In this document: positions 41,112 through 50,183 of the stretch, piece after piece
How the letters are laid out: each line of letters begins with the position of its first letter
How positions within the stretch are numbered: the stretch's first letter is position 1
Assembly: GCF_002968575.1 (NCBI RefSeq)
Contig: NZ_PVBM01000006.1
Coordinates: forward strand, 124,001-188,000
From: Neorhizobium huautlense
GTDB lineage: Bacteria > Pseudomonadota > Alphaproteobacteria > Rhizobiales > Rhizobiaceae
Length of the DNA: 64,000 bases
Reading direction: 5' to 3'
Notes under the pieces: generated by a model
The model's database searches: none
What the model saw: the letters and a program-made list of their open reading frames with translations, nothing else
Told to the model about the DNA's origin: nothing
Made by a program: the position numbers and the translations under genes

Positions 41112-42152
41112 TCAGAGCCACCCTCTCCGCTTGAAGTAGAGATAGGGCAGCGCCATTGAGACCACCATGGCGACGATTGCCAGGTGGTAGCCGTAGTGCC
41201 ATTGCAGTTCCGGCTGATAGGCGAAGTTCATGCCGTAGATCGAGGCGACCAGCGTCGGCGGCAGGAAGACCACCGAGGCGACCGAGAAGATCTTGATGAT
41301 CTGGTTCTGCTCGAGATTGATCAGCCCGAGCGTCGCATCGAGCAGGAAGTTGATCTTTCCCGACAGGAAGGCGGAGTGATCGCCGAGCGAGGTGGCATCC
41401 CGCTGCAGGAGTTTCAGCCGCTGGCGCAGTTCCTTGGAAAGCTTCCGGTCGACGCCGTCGAGCGCTGCATAATAGGCGACGGCGCGCGAGACGCTGACGA
41501 GGCTTTCCCTGACGACGGTGATGAACTCGCCCTTCTGTCCGACCTCGCGCATCAGATCCTGCAGGTCGCGGGTCTTCTTGTTGGCCTTGGTCGCCTTGGC
41601 GCTGAAAACCTCCTGCGAAATCTGGTCGATCTCGGTGCCGAGCCGCTCCAGCGTATCGGCCATGCGGTCGATGATCGCCTCGATCAGCCCGGTCATGATG
41701 AGCTCGCCGTTGTTGCAGTGGAGCCCGGTCCCATTCGGCTTGCGGGCACGGGCCATGAACGCGTCGAAGGGGCGCGGCTCGGAATGGCGGACCGTGAGAA
41801 GAACCTGGCCCTTGACGATGAATGTGACCGGAACTTTCCGCGGCGTGCCGGCATCCGGCCTGATCAGCACCGTCATGGTCATGAACTCGGCGCCGTCCTC
41901 CTGGTAGAGGCGAGCGGACAACTCGATATCTTCCATCTCGTCCATGGTCGGCACGGCGATGCCGAGGATCTCGCCGACGGTGCGCTCTTCTTCTCTCGTG
42001 GGATTGACGAGATCGTACCAGACGGGGGCCGGCTGCACTTCGGCCGGCAGATCGGACGCCAGGGCACCGACTGCGACGGGAGTCGGCGCCACAACGGGCA
42101 CGGAAGCGACCGGAACAAGGCGATCAAGGTCGTAGGCATGGATACGCAGCAT
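41112..42152 (-). CDS. corA: CorA-type magnesium transporter
   Basis: This 346-residue protein has an N-terminal cytosolic domain, a long stalk helix and two C-terminal membrane helices with the selectivity signature YGMNF. The end KRRGWL is basic, as usual. ATG 42152 follows AAGGAG. It imports Mg2+ (or Co2+/Ni2+). Confidence 0.92.
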   Translation of the reverse strand: MLRIHAYDLDRLVPVASVPVVAPTPVAVGALASDLPAEVQPAPVWYDLVNPTREEERTVGEILGIAVPTMDEMEDIELSARLYQEDGAEFMTMTVLIRPDAGTPRKVPVTFIVKGQVLLTVRHSEPRPFDAFMARARKPNGTGLHCNNGELIMTGLIEAIIDRMADTLERLGTEIDQISQEVFSAKATKANKKTRDLQDLMREVGQKGEFITVVRESLVSVSRAVAYYAALDGVDRKLSKELRQRLKLLQRDATSLGDHSAFLSGKINFLLDATLGLINLEQNQIIKIFSVASVVFLPPTLVASIYGMNFAYQPELQWHYGYHLAIVAMVVSMALPYLYFKRRGWL

Positions 42153-42290
42153 GACGGCTCCTTTTTGGACCATCGGTCCCTCCGGAGCGCGTATCCTTGA
42201 TGAGAAGGATCAGAGCCCCGAAGAAACGGGTCGGTATGTTGACGTCGAACTTCGACTGTCGGGGTTCATCTCTGTTTGTCCTTTGAAAGA

Positions 42291-42312
42291 GCGACGCCCG
42301 GACGGGCATCGC
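42291..42312 (-). terminator. Hairpin after the DUF2267-like gene
   Basis: GCGATGCCC pairs with GGGCGTCGC across GTCC on the minus strand, then CTCTTTC. It lies about 65 bp past the stop at 42378, so termination there is plausible. Confidence 0.4.
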
Positions 42313-42377
42313 TTTGCGCCTGAAATGGGCCTCAAACCGCCAGAAGTCAATGGCCTACCGGCAGACGCTCATCTGCC

Positions 42378-42767
42378 TCAGACGAACTGGGAAAGGCCCG
42401 GAACGGAGGCGACGACCGTGTCGACCACCTCGTCGCCGGCGTGCTCGCGGGCGACAGCCATAGTCTCCTTGGCGAGCCCCGTGATCTCGCCCATGCCAAG
42501 GCCCTGGCTCATCAATTGCTGGCCGAGCGCCATGACGCCGCCGCCGAAGCTTGCCATCAGGCCGCCCAGCAGACCACCGCCTCCGGCGCCTTCGCCGTTG
42601 AACTTGGCGACGAGTTCCGGCGCGCCGGGGATCGCTTCGATCATCTTCGCAACCGCGCCGTCATCGGCCTCGCGCTGCAGGAAACCCAGCATCATGCCGA
42701 TCGCCTTTTCGGCGACATCGGGGGCAATGCCGACATTCTCGGCCACGCGGGAAACCAGTTCGTTCAT
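42378..42767 (-). CDS. DUF2267-like small helical protein
   Basis: This 129-residue protein is MNELVSRVAENVGIAPDVAE onward, with a helical N-terminal repeat and a Gly-rich centre (GEGAGGGGLLGGLMASFGGG). ATG 42767 has GGAGAG upstream. The function is not known; the family name is a best guess from the N-terminal pattern. Confidence 0.6.
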   Translation of the reverse strand: MNELVSRVAENVGIAPDVAEKAIGMMLGFLQREADDGAVAKMIEAIPGAPELVAKFNGEGAGGGGLLGGLMASFGGGVMALGQQLMSQGLGMGEITGLAKETMAVAREHAGDEVVDTVVASVPGLSQFV

Positions 42768-42848
42768 CAATCTCTCCTCAGGTTTTGACGTTCACGTCAA
42801 GGTAATACACAGAGTCCCGGCCGAAGCCAACAGGCCGCCGGACCAATC

Positions 42849-43868
42849 TCACGCGTCGCTCGCCGGTTCGCCCACGGTATCCGCCATATAAGCGCCGCGT
42901 GTTCCCATGGGCTCGGGCGGGCCGGTGGTCGAATCGCGGGCGGTCTGATGCTCCAGCTCCGCATTGATCTCGGCTCCGACGATGACGATGATGACCGAAA
43001 CCCATGTCCAGACCATGAAGCCGATCAGCGCGCCAAGCGTACCATAGGTCGCGTTGTAGTCGGCAATATTCGCCAGATAATAGGAAACCGCAATTGAGCC
43101 CAGCAGCCAGGCAAGGGTCGCAAATGCCGCACCCCAGGTCAGCCATCTCAATTTGGCCGGCTCGCGGCTCGGGCCGAAGCGGTAAAGAACCATGATGCCG
43201 CCGCCCACGAACAACATCATGATCGGCCAGCGGGCCAGGCGGATGATGATCTCCGTCCATTGATCGAGCCAGAGATAGCTGAGAAGTGCCGGCACGCCGC
43301 CCATGGCACTCAGTACGATGATGGTGAGAACCAGTGCGCCGAGCGTGAAGAGAAGCGAGATGAGGTTGAGCCGGACGAGGCTGCGCTTTTCCTGCTCCGC
43401 ATAGGCAACGTTCATCGCCTCGAAGAGCGCCTTCATGCCGGCATTGGCGCTCCAGAGCGCCAATGCCAAACCGCCGATCAGCGCGATCGACAGCGTCGTA
43501 TTGCGCTCCGAGGTCAAGGCACGGAGCTGGTCGAGGAAGATATTCAGCGCGTCGGCGGGCATGACCGAACTCAGGAATGAGATCCTGTCGGCGATCGCCG
43601 CCGGATCGGAGACGAAACCATAGACGGAAACGAGAGCGCTGGCTGCCGGAAAGAGGGCCAGCAGGAGATAGTAAGTGACGCCAGCGGCAATCAGCATCAC
43701 CCGGTCTTCGCCGATCGCTGCGTAAAGGCGCCAGAAAACATCCTTCAGGCCGCGGGCCGGAATGTCGCCGGGGGTCTCGGCCTCCCTGCCCCTCCCGTCG
43801 ACCGACCGTGAGGAGCCTGCGGCGCGCAGCGCCTTTTCGGTCGAAGCCATGGATTCGCTGATACTCAT
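42849..43868 (-). CDS. YihY/BrkB family inner-membrane protein
   Basis: This 339-residue protein from ATG 43868 (GGGAGG site) has six helices. Typical motifs are LIAAGVTYYLLLALFPAAS and LGALIGFMVWTWVSVIIVIVGAEINAELE. Despite older RNase BN naming it is a membrane protein of unknown function. Divergent from the HerA-like gene. Confidence 0.9.
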   Translation of the reverse strand: MSISESMASTEKALRAAGSSRSVDGRGREAETPGDIPARGLKDVFWRLYAAIGEDRVMLIAAGVTYYLLLALFPAASALVSVYGFVSDPAAIADRISFLSSVMPADALNIFLDQLRALTSERNTTLSIALIGGLALALWSANAGMKALFEAMNVAYAEQEKRSLVRLNLISLLFTLGALVLTIIVLSAMGGVPALLSYLWLDQWTEIIIRLARWPIMMLFVGGGIMVLYRFGPSREPAKLRWLTWGAAFATLAWLLGSIAVSYYLANIADYNATYGTLGALIGFMVWTWVSVIIVIVGAEINAELEHQTARDSTTGPPEPMGTRGAYMADTVGEPASDA

Positions 43869-43977
43869 GTCTGCAGCCTCCCGCGCCATCGTTTGGCGGA
43901 CGAGTTTCCGTTGCCCGCCGCCGCGGCGCATCCTATAAACAGCTGGCGAACAACGCGGCGAGGGAGCGCATAGTTGC

Positions 43978-45546
43978 ATGGACGAAACGGGAAAGCTCTT
44001 CATCGGCGGCAGCCGCAATCCGGACGATTCGCTCAACAAGGCGGAACATCTGGAACTGAAATTCGGCAACCGCCACGGGCTGGTGACCGGCGCCACGGGC
44101 ACCGGCAAGACCGTCACCCTGCAGATCCTGGCTGAGGGTTTTTCGAAGGCCGGCGTTCCGGTCTTTGCAGCCGACATCAAGGGCGATCTTTCCGGTATCG
44201 CCGCCAAGGGCGAGCCTAAGGATTTCCTGCTGAAGCGGGCCGAGCAGATCGGTTTTGCGGATTACGAGTTCGAACAGTTCCCGGTTATCTTCTGGGATCT
44301 CTTCGGCGAAAAGGGCCACCGGGTGCGCACCACGATTGCCGAAATGGGGCCCCTTCTCCTTTCCCGGCTGATGGATGCATCCGAGCCGCAGGAAGGCGTT
44401 ATTAACATCGCCTTCAAGATCGCCGACAAGGCGGGCCTGCCGCTGCTCGACCTCAAGGATTTTTCGTCGCTCCTGAACTACATGGCAGAAAACGCGTCCG
44501 AATTGTCCGGTCAGTTCGGCCTTATCTCCAAGGCCTCCGTCGCATCGATCCAGCGAGGCCTGCTGGTGCTCGAACAGCAGGGCGCCGAACACTTCTTCGG
44601 CGAACCGGCGCTCAAGATCACCGATGTGATGCGGGTAAACCCGAACAACGGCTATGGCCAGATCTCGGTGCTTGCCGCCGACAAGCTGATGATGAACCCG
44701 AGGCTCTACGCTACCTTCCTGCTGTGGCTGCTTTCCGAGCTTTTCGAGGAACTGCCGGAAGTGGGCGATCCGGAAAAGCCGAAGCTGGTCTTCTTCTTCG
44801 ACGAGGCGCATCTGCTTTTCAACGACGCGCCGAAGGTGCTTGTCGAACGCGTCGAGCAGGTCGTCCGTCTGATCCGCTCCAAGGGCGTCGGCGTCTATTT
44901 CGTCACCCAGAACCCGCTGGACGTGCCGGAGACGGTGCTGGCCCAGCTCGGCAACCGGGTGCAGCATGCATTGCGCGCCTATACGCCGCGCGAACAGAAG
45001 GCGGTGAAGACGGCGGCGGATACCTTCAGGCCGAATCCGGCCTTCGACTGCGCCACGGCGATCACCAATCTCGGCACCGGCGAAGCGCTGGTCTCGACGC
45101 TCGAGGGGAAGGGCGCTCCCTCAATGGTGGAGCGCACGCTGATCCGTCCCCCTTCCGGGCGCATCGGGCCGATCAGCGACCAGGAGCGCCAGCTGGTCAT
45201 GGACAAGAGCCCCGTGCTCGGCCTTTATGACGAGACCCTGGATCGCGAATCCGCCTTCGAAATGCTCACTGCCCGCGCCAAGGCGGCTGCCGATGCGGCC
45301 GCCGCGAAAAAGGCGCAGGACGAACTCGCCCCCTCCCCGCCCGCAGGCTCCGGCGAAACGACCGGCTGGACCCTGCCGGGCTTCGGCACCGACAAGGACG
45401 ACGAGCAGAGCCGCACCCAGCCGCGCCGCGCCGGCTACCAGCGCGAGACGCTGGTCGAGGCGGCCATGAAAAGCGTCACCCGCACCGTCGCCACCCAGCT
45501 CGGCCGGGCACTGGTGCGCGGGATTTTGGGGAGCTTGAAGCGGTAG
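43978..45546 (+). CDS. DUF853/HerA-like ATPase (YjgR type)
   Basis: This 522-residue P-loop ATPase has Walker A GATGTGKT near 38-45, Walker B LVFFFDEAHLLF near 270-281, and VYFVTQNPLDVPETVLAQLGNR, the family's sensor region. The C-terminus has an Ala/Lys coil and a basic tail. The exact role is unknown; HerA relatives translocate DNA. Confidence 0.88.
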   Translation: MDETGKLFIGGSRNPDDSLNKAEHLELKFGNRHGLVTGATGTGKTVTLQILAEGFSKAGVPVFAADIKGDLSGIAAKGEPKDFLLKRAEQIGFADYEFEQFPVIFWDLFGEKGHRVRTTIAEMGPLLLSRLMDASEPQEGVINIAFKIADKAGLPLLDLKDFSSLLNYMAENASELSGQFGLISKASVASIQRGLLVLEQQGAEHFFGEPALKITDVMRVNPNNGYGQISVLAADKLMMNPRLYATFLLWLLSELFEELPEVGDPEKPKLVFFFDEAHLLFNDAPKVLVERVEQVVRLIRSKGVGVYFVTQNPLDVPETVLAQLGNRVQHALRAYTPREQKAVKTAADTFRPNPAFDCATAITNLGTGEALVSTLEGKGAPSMVERTLIRPPSGRIGPISDQERQLVMDKSPVLGLYDETLDRESAFEMLTARAKAAADAAAAKKAQDELAPSPPAGSGETTGWTLPGFGTDKDDEQSRTQPRRAGYQRETLVEAAMKSVTRTVATQLGRALVRGILGSLKR

Positions 45547-45617
45547 AGGCAACGGATACAACCGCGATCGAATCTTGTTGCAAATCCCATGTCTTCGAGA
45601 TCCTGGCGCAGAAGGTC

Positions 45618-45815
45618 GTGTTCAACCCGTCCGTTCTCGACAAGGCCTATGACGACACCTTCCCGAACCGGCCGCAGAGCCGCAAGCTTAGGCTGTTCTA
45701 TTGGTCGATCCGCGGCGAACGGCAGCAGGAAGTCTGGCAGCCGCCGACAGATCAACGAAGCGCGCCGGAAGCGAACAAGCCGGAGCCGGCCAATTCTCAG
45801 GATCCCAAGCAATGA
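45618..45815 (+). CDS. Uncertain small ORF after the HerA-like gene
   Basis: A 65-residue frame (GTG 45618) encodes FNPSVLDKAYDDTFPNRPQSRKLRLFYW-type sequence with plausible composition and a Pro/Gln-rich end. The same frame is open upstream into the HerA-like gene, so the true start, or a degraded longer gene, is unclear. No family is recognised. Confidence 0.35.
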   Translation: MFNPSVLDKAYDDTFPNRPQSRKLRLFYWSIRGERQQEVWQPPTDQRSAPEANKPEPANSQDPKQ

Positions 45816-45836
45816 AGTTTCTGGAAACAGCGGCGC

Positions 45837-46139
45837 TTACCGCTTACGGACGAATTCCGTTCGCAGGACGAGGCCCTTGATGGCATCGTGGCGGCAGTCG
45901 ATCTCTTCCGGATTGTCGGTGAGGCGGATCGACCGGATGACCGTGCCCTGCTTCAGGGTTTGCCCCGCGCCCTTGACCTTCAGGTCCTTGATGAGGGTGA
46001 CGGAATCGCCATCCTTGAGGAGGTTTCCCGAAGCGTCGCGGACTTCCGCCGCCGCCTGCGCGGCCGCAGCTATTTCGGACGCCGGGCGCCATTCGCCTGT
46101 CACCTCGTCATAGACGTAGTCGTTGTCATCGCCTGCCAT
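45837..46139 (-). CDS. PhnA/YjdM-domain protein lacking the zinc ribbon
   Basis: The 100-residue C-terminal part matches YjdM closely: DSVTLIKDLKVKGAGQTLKQG, then RSIRLTD, CRHDAIKGLVLRTEFVRK (split for length). The usual N-terminal four-Cys zinc ribbon is replaced by MAGDDNDYVYDEVTGEWRPA. Phosphonate metabolism is a historical label only. Confidence 0.85.
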   Translation of the reverse strand: MAGDDNDYVYDEVTGEWRPASEIAAAAQAAAEVRDASGNLLKDGDSVTLIKDLKVKGAGQTLKQGTVIRSIRLTDNPEEIDCRHDAIKGLVLRTEFVRKR

Positions 46140-46320
46140 GGCCGTGTGTCCCCGAAACCGGAATTTGCGCTTGATAGCCTGCCGCTTATAGCAGGAGGAC
46201 TATCTACGCAAGCTCACGGCGACGAGCCTATCCATCCGTCCCCCCCGCAGAACGCGGACGGCGGACAGGTTGGAGCTCCGCCATAAGGCCGAAGCCTGTC
46301 CGACAGGCGGCCGATCTATC

Positions 46321-47136
46321 TCAGCGCCTGGGTGCCACGAGGCAGAAGAAGGCGCCCTGGGGATCGATGCACTGGATGATCCAGCTGCCGCCGGGAACCT
46401 CCATCGGACCATTGACAACCTGTCCGCCGCCCAAGGTGACGCGCGAGGCCGCGGCATCGATCGCTTCCACATTGAAATAGTAGCACCAGCAGGGCATGGG
46501 CACGCTTTCCGGCCGCGTCATCATGCCGCCGATCGGCGTCCCGTTATGGGCGAAGATCTTGTAGACGCCCATCGGCCCCATATCCATGTCGTGATCGAGG
46601 GTCCAGCCGAAGACTTTCGAATAGAAGTCGAAGGCCTGGTTGCCGTCGCCGGCGTAAAGTTCACGCCAGCCGACATTTCCGACAGCCTCCGGTGCCAGTT
46701 CCTGCGGCGGGTTTTCCATCGGAAACGGCTTCATGATGCAGATGACGGCGCCATGAGGATCGGCGACGACGGCAAAGCGGCCGATGCCTGGGATATCTTC
46801 AGGCTCGCGCTGCACCTGACCGCCGTTGGCGGTGAAATCCTTGGCGGTCTGGTCGCAGTCGTCGACCGCGACATAACCGGTCCAGTTCGGCGGGATCTTT
46901 CCTTCAAGTTCAGGCGGGAAATTCATCATGCCGCCGACGCCCGGGCAGTTGTCGCCCTCGCCCATCTCGAACAGGAAATAGGGGGATTCGAGGTCCGGCA
47001 TTTCGACCGGCTTCACCTTCCAGCCGATCACCGACGAATAGAACCTCCCGGATGCGTCGGTATCTGGCGTCATCAGTTCGCACCAGATGAATTTGCCATG
47101 GGTCTGCGAACGCGACCCAGAAACGGACTGCAACAT
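46321..47136 (-). CDS. Two-domain VOC family protein
   Basis: This 271-residue protein has two glyoxalase-like halves (HGKFIWCELMTPDTDASGRFY; VGWRELYAGDGNQAFDFYSK). It resembles Cfp30B-like VOC proteins, which often lack full metal ligand sets. It is the last gene of a MarR-linked operon with DUF899 and DUF1579 genes. Enzymatic role unknown. Confidence 0.87.
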   Translation of the reverse strand: MLQSVSGSRSQTHGKFIWCELMTPDTDASGRFYSSVIGWKVKPVEMPDLESPYFLFEMGEGDNCPGVGGMMNFPPELEGKIPPNWTGYVAVDDCDQTAKDFTANGGQVQREPEDIPGIGRFAVVADPHGAVICIMKPFPMENPPQELAPEAVGNVGWRELYAGDGNQAFDFYSKVFGWTLDHDMDMGPMGVYKIFAHNGTPIGGMMTRPESVPMPCWCYYFNVEAIDAAASRVTLGGGQVVNGPMEVPGGSWIIQCIDPQGAFFCLVAPRR

Positions 47137-47193
47137 TGTCCTCTCCTCAAACGGTTAGTGCGTCTACCGACGCGGTGTCATTAAGCGCCGGCA

Positions 47194-47670
47194 TCAGCCC
47201 TTGCGTGCGTATCGGGCTTGCATGAACTGCTTCCAGGTGCCGTCCGGCTGCTTGACGCTGGAATTGAAGATGCGGTTGTCGCGATCGGTGAAGACGATCT
47301 GCTCGCGATATTCGCCGATCTTGCCGGGCTCGGCGAAATCCGGGCCGGTCGTGTAGAGATTGAGGGTCGTGCCGTCATCGGAGACGTCACCTTCATAAAC
47401 CCACATGTAGTTCATCATGCTGCCGATCCAGCTGCCGACATATTTGCCCCGGGCCGGATCGTATCCCAATGTAAGCACGGTCGTCGCCGGCCCGCCGCCG
47501 CCCGGCATCTCGCCATTGCCTTCCGCGACGAACCAGATGCCGTTCAGCGAGCGGACGACTTCCGTCCAGGTCTCGTCGTTACCCATGCTGGACGAGGTGA
47601 CGTCCCAGGTTCCCACGAGCTTTTCGAGAAAGCCGTGCTCCGCCTGGGGTTTGGCCATTTCCATGCCCAT
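47194..47670 (-). CDS. DUF1579 family protein
   Basis: This 158-residue protein has FLEKLVGTWDVTSSSMG and SLNGIWFVAEGNGEMPGGG, the lipocalin-like DUF1579 pattern. GGGAGG precedes the ATG. Middle gene of the three-gene operon; function unknown. Confidence 0.87.
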   Translation of the reverse strand: MGMEMAKPQAEHGFLEKLVGTWDVTSSSMGNDETWTEVVRSLNGIWFVAEGNGEMPGGGGPATTVLTLGYDPARGKYVGSWIGSMMNYMWVYEGDVSDDGTTLNLYTTGPDFAEPGKIGEYREQIVFTDRDNRIFNSSVKQPDGTWKQFMQARYARKG

Positions 47671-47707
47671 GATCTTTCCTCCCTGTGATCACTGACGATG
47701 ACGCCCG

Positions 47708-48460
47708 TTAATGGCAACAGGATGAAGCTTCCGCCTTCGGGGCCGGTTCATATTCGTCATGCCGTTTGACGAAATCCATGGTCGAACCCTCGTTGCGGCC
47801 GAAGGGGGCGCGGTCGAGGATCATCAGCGTTCCGATCAGTTCTTCGCCGCCGCGGGCGTAGCTCGAATAGGTATGGAAGATCTCGCCTTTCTCGTTTTTG
47901 TAGAATGCCGAAAGACCCGGCAGTTCGTCATGCGCCTGCTCCGGCGGGATGGCCGAGAAATTATAATTGACCTTCTCCTTCGCCAGGTCTTCCTTGGTGA
48001 AGGAGACGTGGAAATCGAAATTGAATTCGTTGCCGAAGGACGAGACCCACGGAAATTTCCAGCCCATGCGCTTCTTGTAAGCCTCGATCTTGTCGAGCGG
48101 AGCGCGGGAGACGGAGACCCAGGTGACGTCGTGATTGTTCAGGTGCGGCAAAGCTCCGTCGATGTGGTCCGACAGGAAGGAGCAGCCGGGGCAGCCGGCA
48201 TCCCAATCCGGGCCGAGCATAAAGTGGTAGACGAGGAGCTGGCTGCGGCCGTCGAAGAGATCGGCAAGGCTCTTTTTACCCGCCGGGGTGTCGAAGATGT
48301 AGTTCTTGTCCATTTTGACCCAAGGGAGCGTCTGGCGGGCCGCTCGCACCTTGTCGCGCAAGCGGGTTTCTTCCTTTTCCAACGCAAGCAGCTTGCGGCG
48401 CGCTTCCAGCCATTCCTCTCGGGATACAATGGGATTTTTAGGCGATGCGGTCACGTCCAT
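47708..48460 (-). CDS. DUF899 family thioredoxin-like protein
   Basis: This 250-residue protein has a thioredoxin-like core. Family marks are WLEARRKLLALEKEETRLRD, LLVYHFMLGPDWDAGCPGCS (CPGC redox-like pair) and FHTYSSYARGGEEL. It ends with EASSCCH. It heads the operon controlled from the MarR palindrome. Confidence 0.9.
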   Translation of the reverse strand: MDVTASPKNPIVSREEWLEARRKLLALEKEETRLRDKVRAARQTLPWVKMDKNYIFDTPAGKKSLADLFDGRSQLLVYHFMLGPDWDAGCPGCSFLSDHIDGALPHLNNHDVTWVSVSRAPLDKIEAYKKRMGWKFPWVSSFGNEFNFDFHVSFTKEDLAKEKVNYNFSAIPPEQAHDELPGLSAFYKNEKGEIFHTYSSYARGGEELIGTLMILDRAPFGRNEGSTMDFVKRHDEYEPAPKAEASSCCH

Positions 48461-48486
48461 TTCAGCCTCCTCCTGATTGACAATTT

Positions 48487-48502
48487 ATGTTGATATCAAC
48501 AT
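48487..48502. promoter_or_regulatory. MarR-type operator palindrome
   Basis: ATGTTGATATCAACAT is a perfect 16-bp palindrome between the divergent DUF899 operon and marR gene, 9 bp before the regulator start. Autorepression is likely. Confidence 0.7.
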
Positions 48503-48511
48503 ATTAAACTT

Positions 48512-48970
48512 ATGCTGTCAAACTCCGAAACTGTCGAACTGATTCCTTTTTCCACCACGCTGCTTGTCCGCGACACGTGCCTCTGCCTTCACGTACAGCG
48601 CGCCGCGCGAGCGCTGGCGCGCCGTTTCGACACGGCAATGAAGCCCATCGGGCTTACAAATGGGCAATTTTCGCTGATGATGGCGCTCAACCGGCCTCAG
48701 CCGGCAACCATGGGCCAGGTCGCAAGCGTGCTTGCGATGGATCGCACGACGCTGACGGCGGCCTTGAAGGTGCTGGAAAGGCGCGGTTTGGTGAAGTCCG
48801 AAAACGATCCGAAGGACCGGCGCGGCAAGCTGCTGAAACTGACGGCAGACGGCATGAGCATGTTGTCCGCCGCCCTGCCGATCTGGAAGAGGGTGCATGC
48901 GGAAATCGATGCCGAACTCGGAGACGGCGGCTCGGAGGGCCTGCGCAAGAGGCTGGTGGCCGTCAAATAA
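48512..48970 (+). CDS. MarR-family transcriptional regulator
   Basis: This 152-residue winged-helix protein has LTNGQFSLMMALNRP and the wing ENDPKDRRGKLLKLT. Cys23 and Cys25 (RDTCLCLHV) near the N-terminus could sense oxidants. It faces the DUF899-DUF1579-VOC operon and should repress it through the palindrome. Confidence 0.9.
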   Translation: MLSNSETVELIPFSTTLLVRDTCLCLHVQRAARALARRFDTAMKPIGLTNGQFSLMMALNRPQPATMGQVASVLAMDRTTLTAALKVLERRGLVKSENDPKDRRGKLLKLTADGMSMLSAALPIWKRVHAEIDAELGDGGSEGLRKRLVAVK

Positions 48971-48971
48971 C

Positions 48972-49003
48972 GAAAAAGCCGGCGCAACGGCCGGCTCTTT
49001 CTC
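48972..49003. terminator. Bidirectional terminator between marR and ohr
   Basis: AGCCGGC (48977-48983) pairs with GCCGGCT (48990-48996), with an A-run before and TCTTTCTCT after, between convergent stops. Confidence 0.65.
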
Positions 49004-49019
49004 TGAAAAATTGGTCGGA

Positions 49020-49442
49020 TCAGGCGACGGAGACCGGAACTTCCGTCGAGGTGCGCATCGCGTGGCTATAGGGGCAAACGATATGCGCCTTGGCGACGAG
49101 GTCTTCGGCCACCGACTTCTCGACGCCCGGAATGTCGACCAGCAGCGACACCTCAATGCCGAAGCCGGTGCCATCGTCACGCGGGCCAATGCCGACCGTC
49201 GCCGTCACCTTGGCGTCGTCCGGAATCTTCACCTTTTCCTTGCCGGCGACGGCTTTCAAAGCCCCGAGGAAGCAAGCGGAATAACCGACCGCAAAGAGCT
49301 GTTCCGGATTGGTGCCGGTGGCGCCATCGCCGCCAAGCTCTTTCGGAACCGTCAAGGTCACATCCAAGACGCCATTTTCGGAAGCGCCGTGGCCTGCTCG
49401 GCCACCGGTGGCGGAGCCCTTGGTCGTGTAAAGAATAGGCAT
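49020..49442 (-). CDS. ohr: Organic hydroperoxide resistance protein Ohr
   Basis: This 140-residue OsmC-fold thiol peroxidase has catalytic Cys in GYSACFLGAL and HIVCPYSHAM, with Arg and Glu in the N-terminal half. It reduces organic hydroperoxides. It is divergent from ohrR across an OhrR-like dyad. Confidence 0.93.
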   Translation of the reverse strand: MPILYTTKGSATGGRAGHGASENGVLDVTLTVPKELGGDGATGTNPEQLFAVGYSACFLGALKAVAGKEKVKIPDDAKVTATVGIGPRDDGTGFGIEVSLLVDIPGVEKSVAEDLVAKAHIVCPYSHAMRTSTEVPVSVA

Positions 49443-49472
49443 GCTACATACTCCCTTTATAGTAATTCGTCC

Positions 49473-49485
49473 GCAATTCAATTGC
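49473..49485. promoter_or_regulatory. OhrR operator
   Basis: GCAATTCAATTGC is a perfect palindrome with a central C, in the ohr-ohrR intergenic region and close to known CAATT-N-AATTG OhrR sites. A second dyad, TGCGCA/CGCGCA, lies just beyond. Confidence 0.65.
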
Positions 49486-49579
49486 GCACAATCTAATTAC
49501 GCGCATTGCAAATTCCCGTCAAGCCTGCGATTATGCAGTCGAGAAAAACATAGAGCACGAAAGCGTGAAGTCAGGACCG

Positions 49580-50044
49580 ATGAAGGAGAAAGTGCCAGCT
49601 GCCGCTTCTCAGGGATTCGAGATCAAACTCAATACCCAGCTCTGTTTTGCCATCTATGGGGCAGCTCACGCCTTCACGCGCACCTACAAGCCTTTGCTCG
49701 AGCCGCTCGGCCTCACCTATCCGCAATATCTCGTGATGATCGCGCTGTGGGAGGACGACGACCAGCCGGTGAAGGCGATCGGCGACCGTCTGGGGCTCGA
49801 TTCCGGGACGCTCTCGCCGCTCCTCAAGCGACTGGAACAGAGTGGCCTCGTCTTGCGAAAGCGAGATCGGGACGACGAGCGGCTGGTGAGAATTTCCCTT
49901 ACCGAAAAGGGTTCCGACCTCAGGCTGCAGGCACTGGACGTGACCGAAGCGATCGGCAAGGCGATCGGTTGCGGCCTGGAAGAGGCCGCAGCGCTGCGGG
50001 ATGCATTGATTTCGCTTCGCGAACGCATGGACGACAGGGACTGA
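49580..50044 (+). CDS. ohrR: OhrR, organic peroxide-sensing MarR-family repressor
   Basis: This 154-residue protein has the redox Cys in LNTQLCFAIY (OhrR signature), YPQYLVMIALWEDDDQPVK and the wing RKRDRDDERLVR. Peroxide oxidation of the Cys releases it from the operator and induces ohr. Confidence 0.93.
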   Translation: MKEKVPAAASQGFEIKLNTQLCFAIYGAAHAFTRTYKPLLEPLGLTYPQYLVMIALWEDDDQPVKAIGDRLGLDSGTLSPLLKRLEQSGLVLRKRDRDDERLVRISLTEKGSDLRLQALDVTEAIGKAIGCGLEEAAALRDALISLRERMDDRD

Positions 50045-50183
50045 CATCCGCGCGGAGTGATCGGAGGGCCTGGACCCCTCTGTATTCCATGTCTTGATTT
50101 CTGCCGAGGCTACCTTTAGCGCATCGTCCTGGTTTTCAAGACAAGCCGCCGACGGGATCGGCGCTGCTTCAAGAGATCTGTTG

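Noticed and set aside
42174-42290. A magnesium riboswitch in the corA leader
   Set aside because: No M-box or ykoK-like conserved core could be recognised; only a hairpin belonging to the previous gene was seen.
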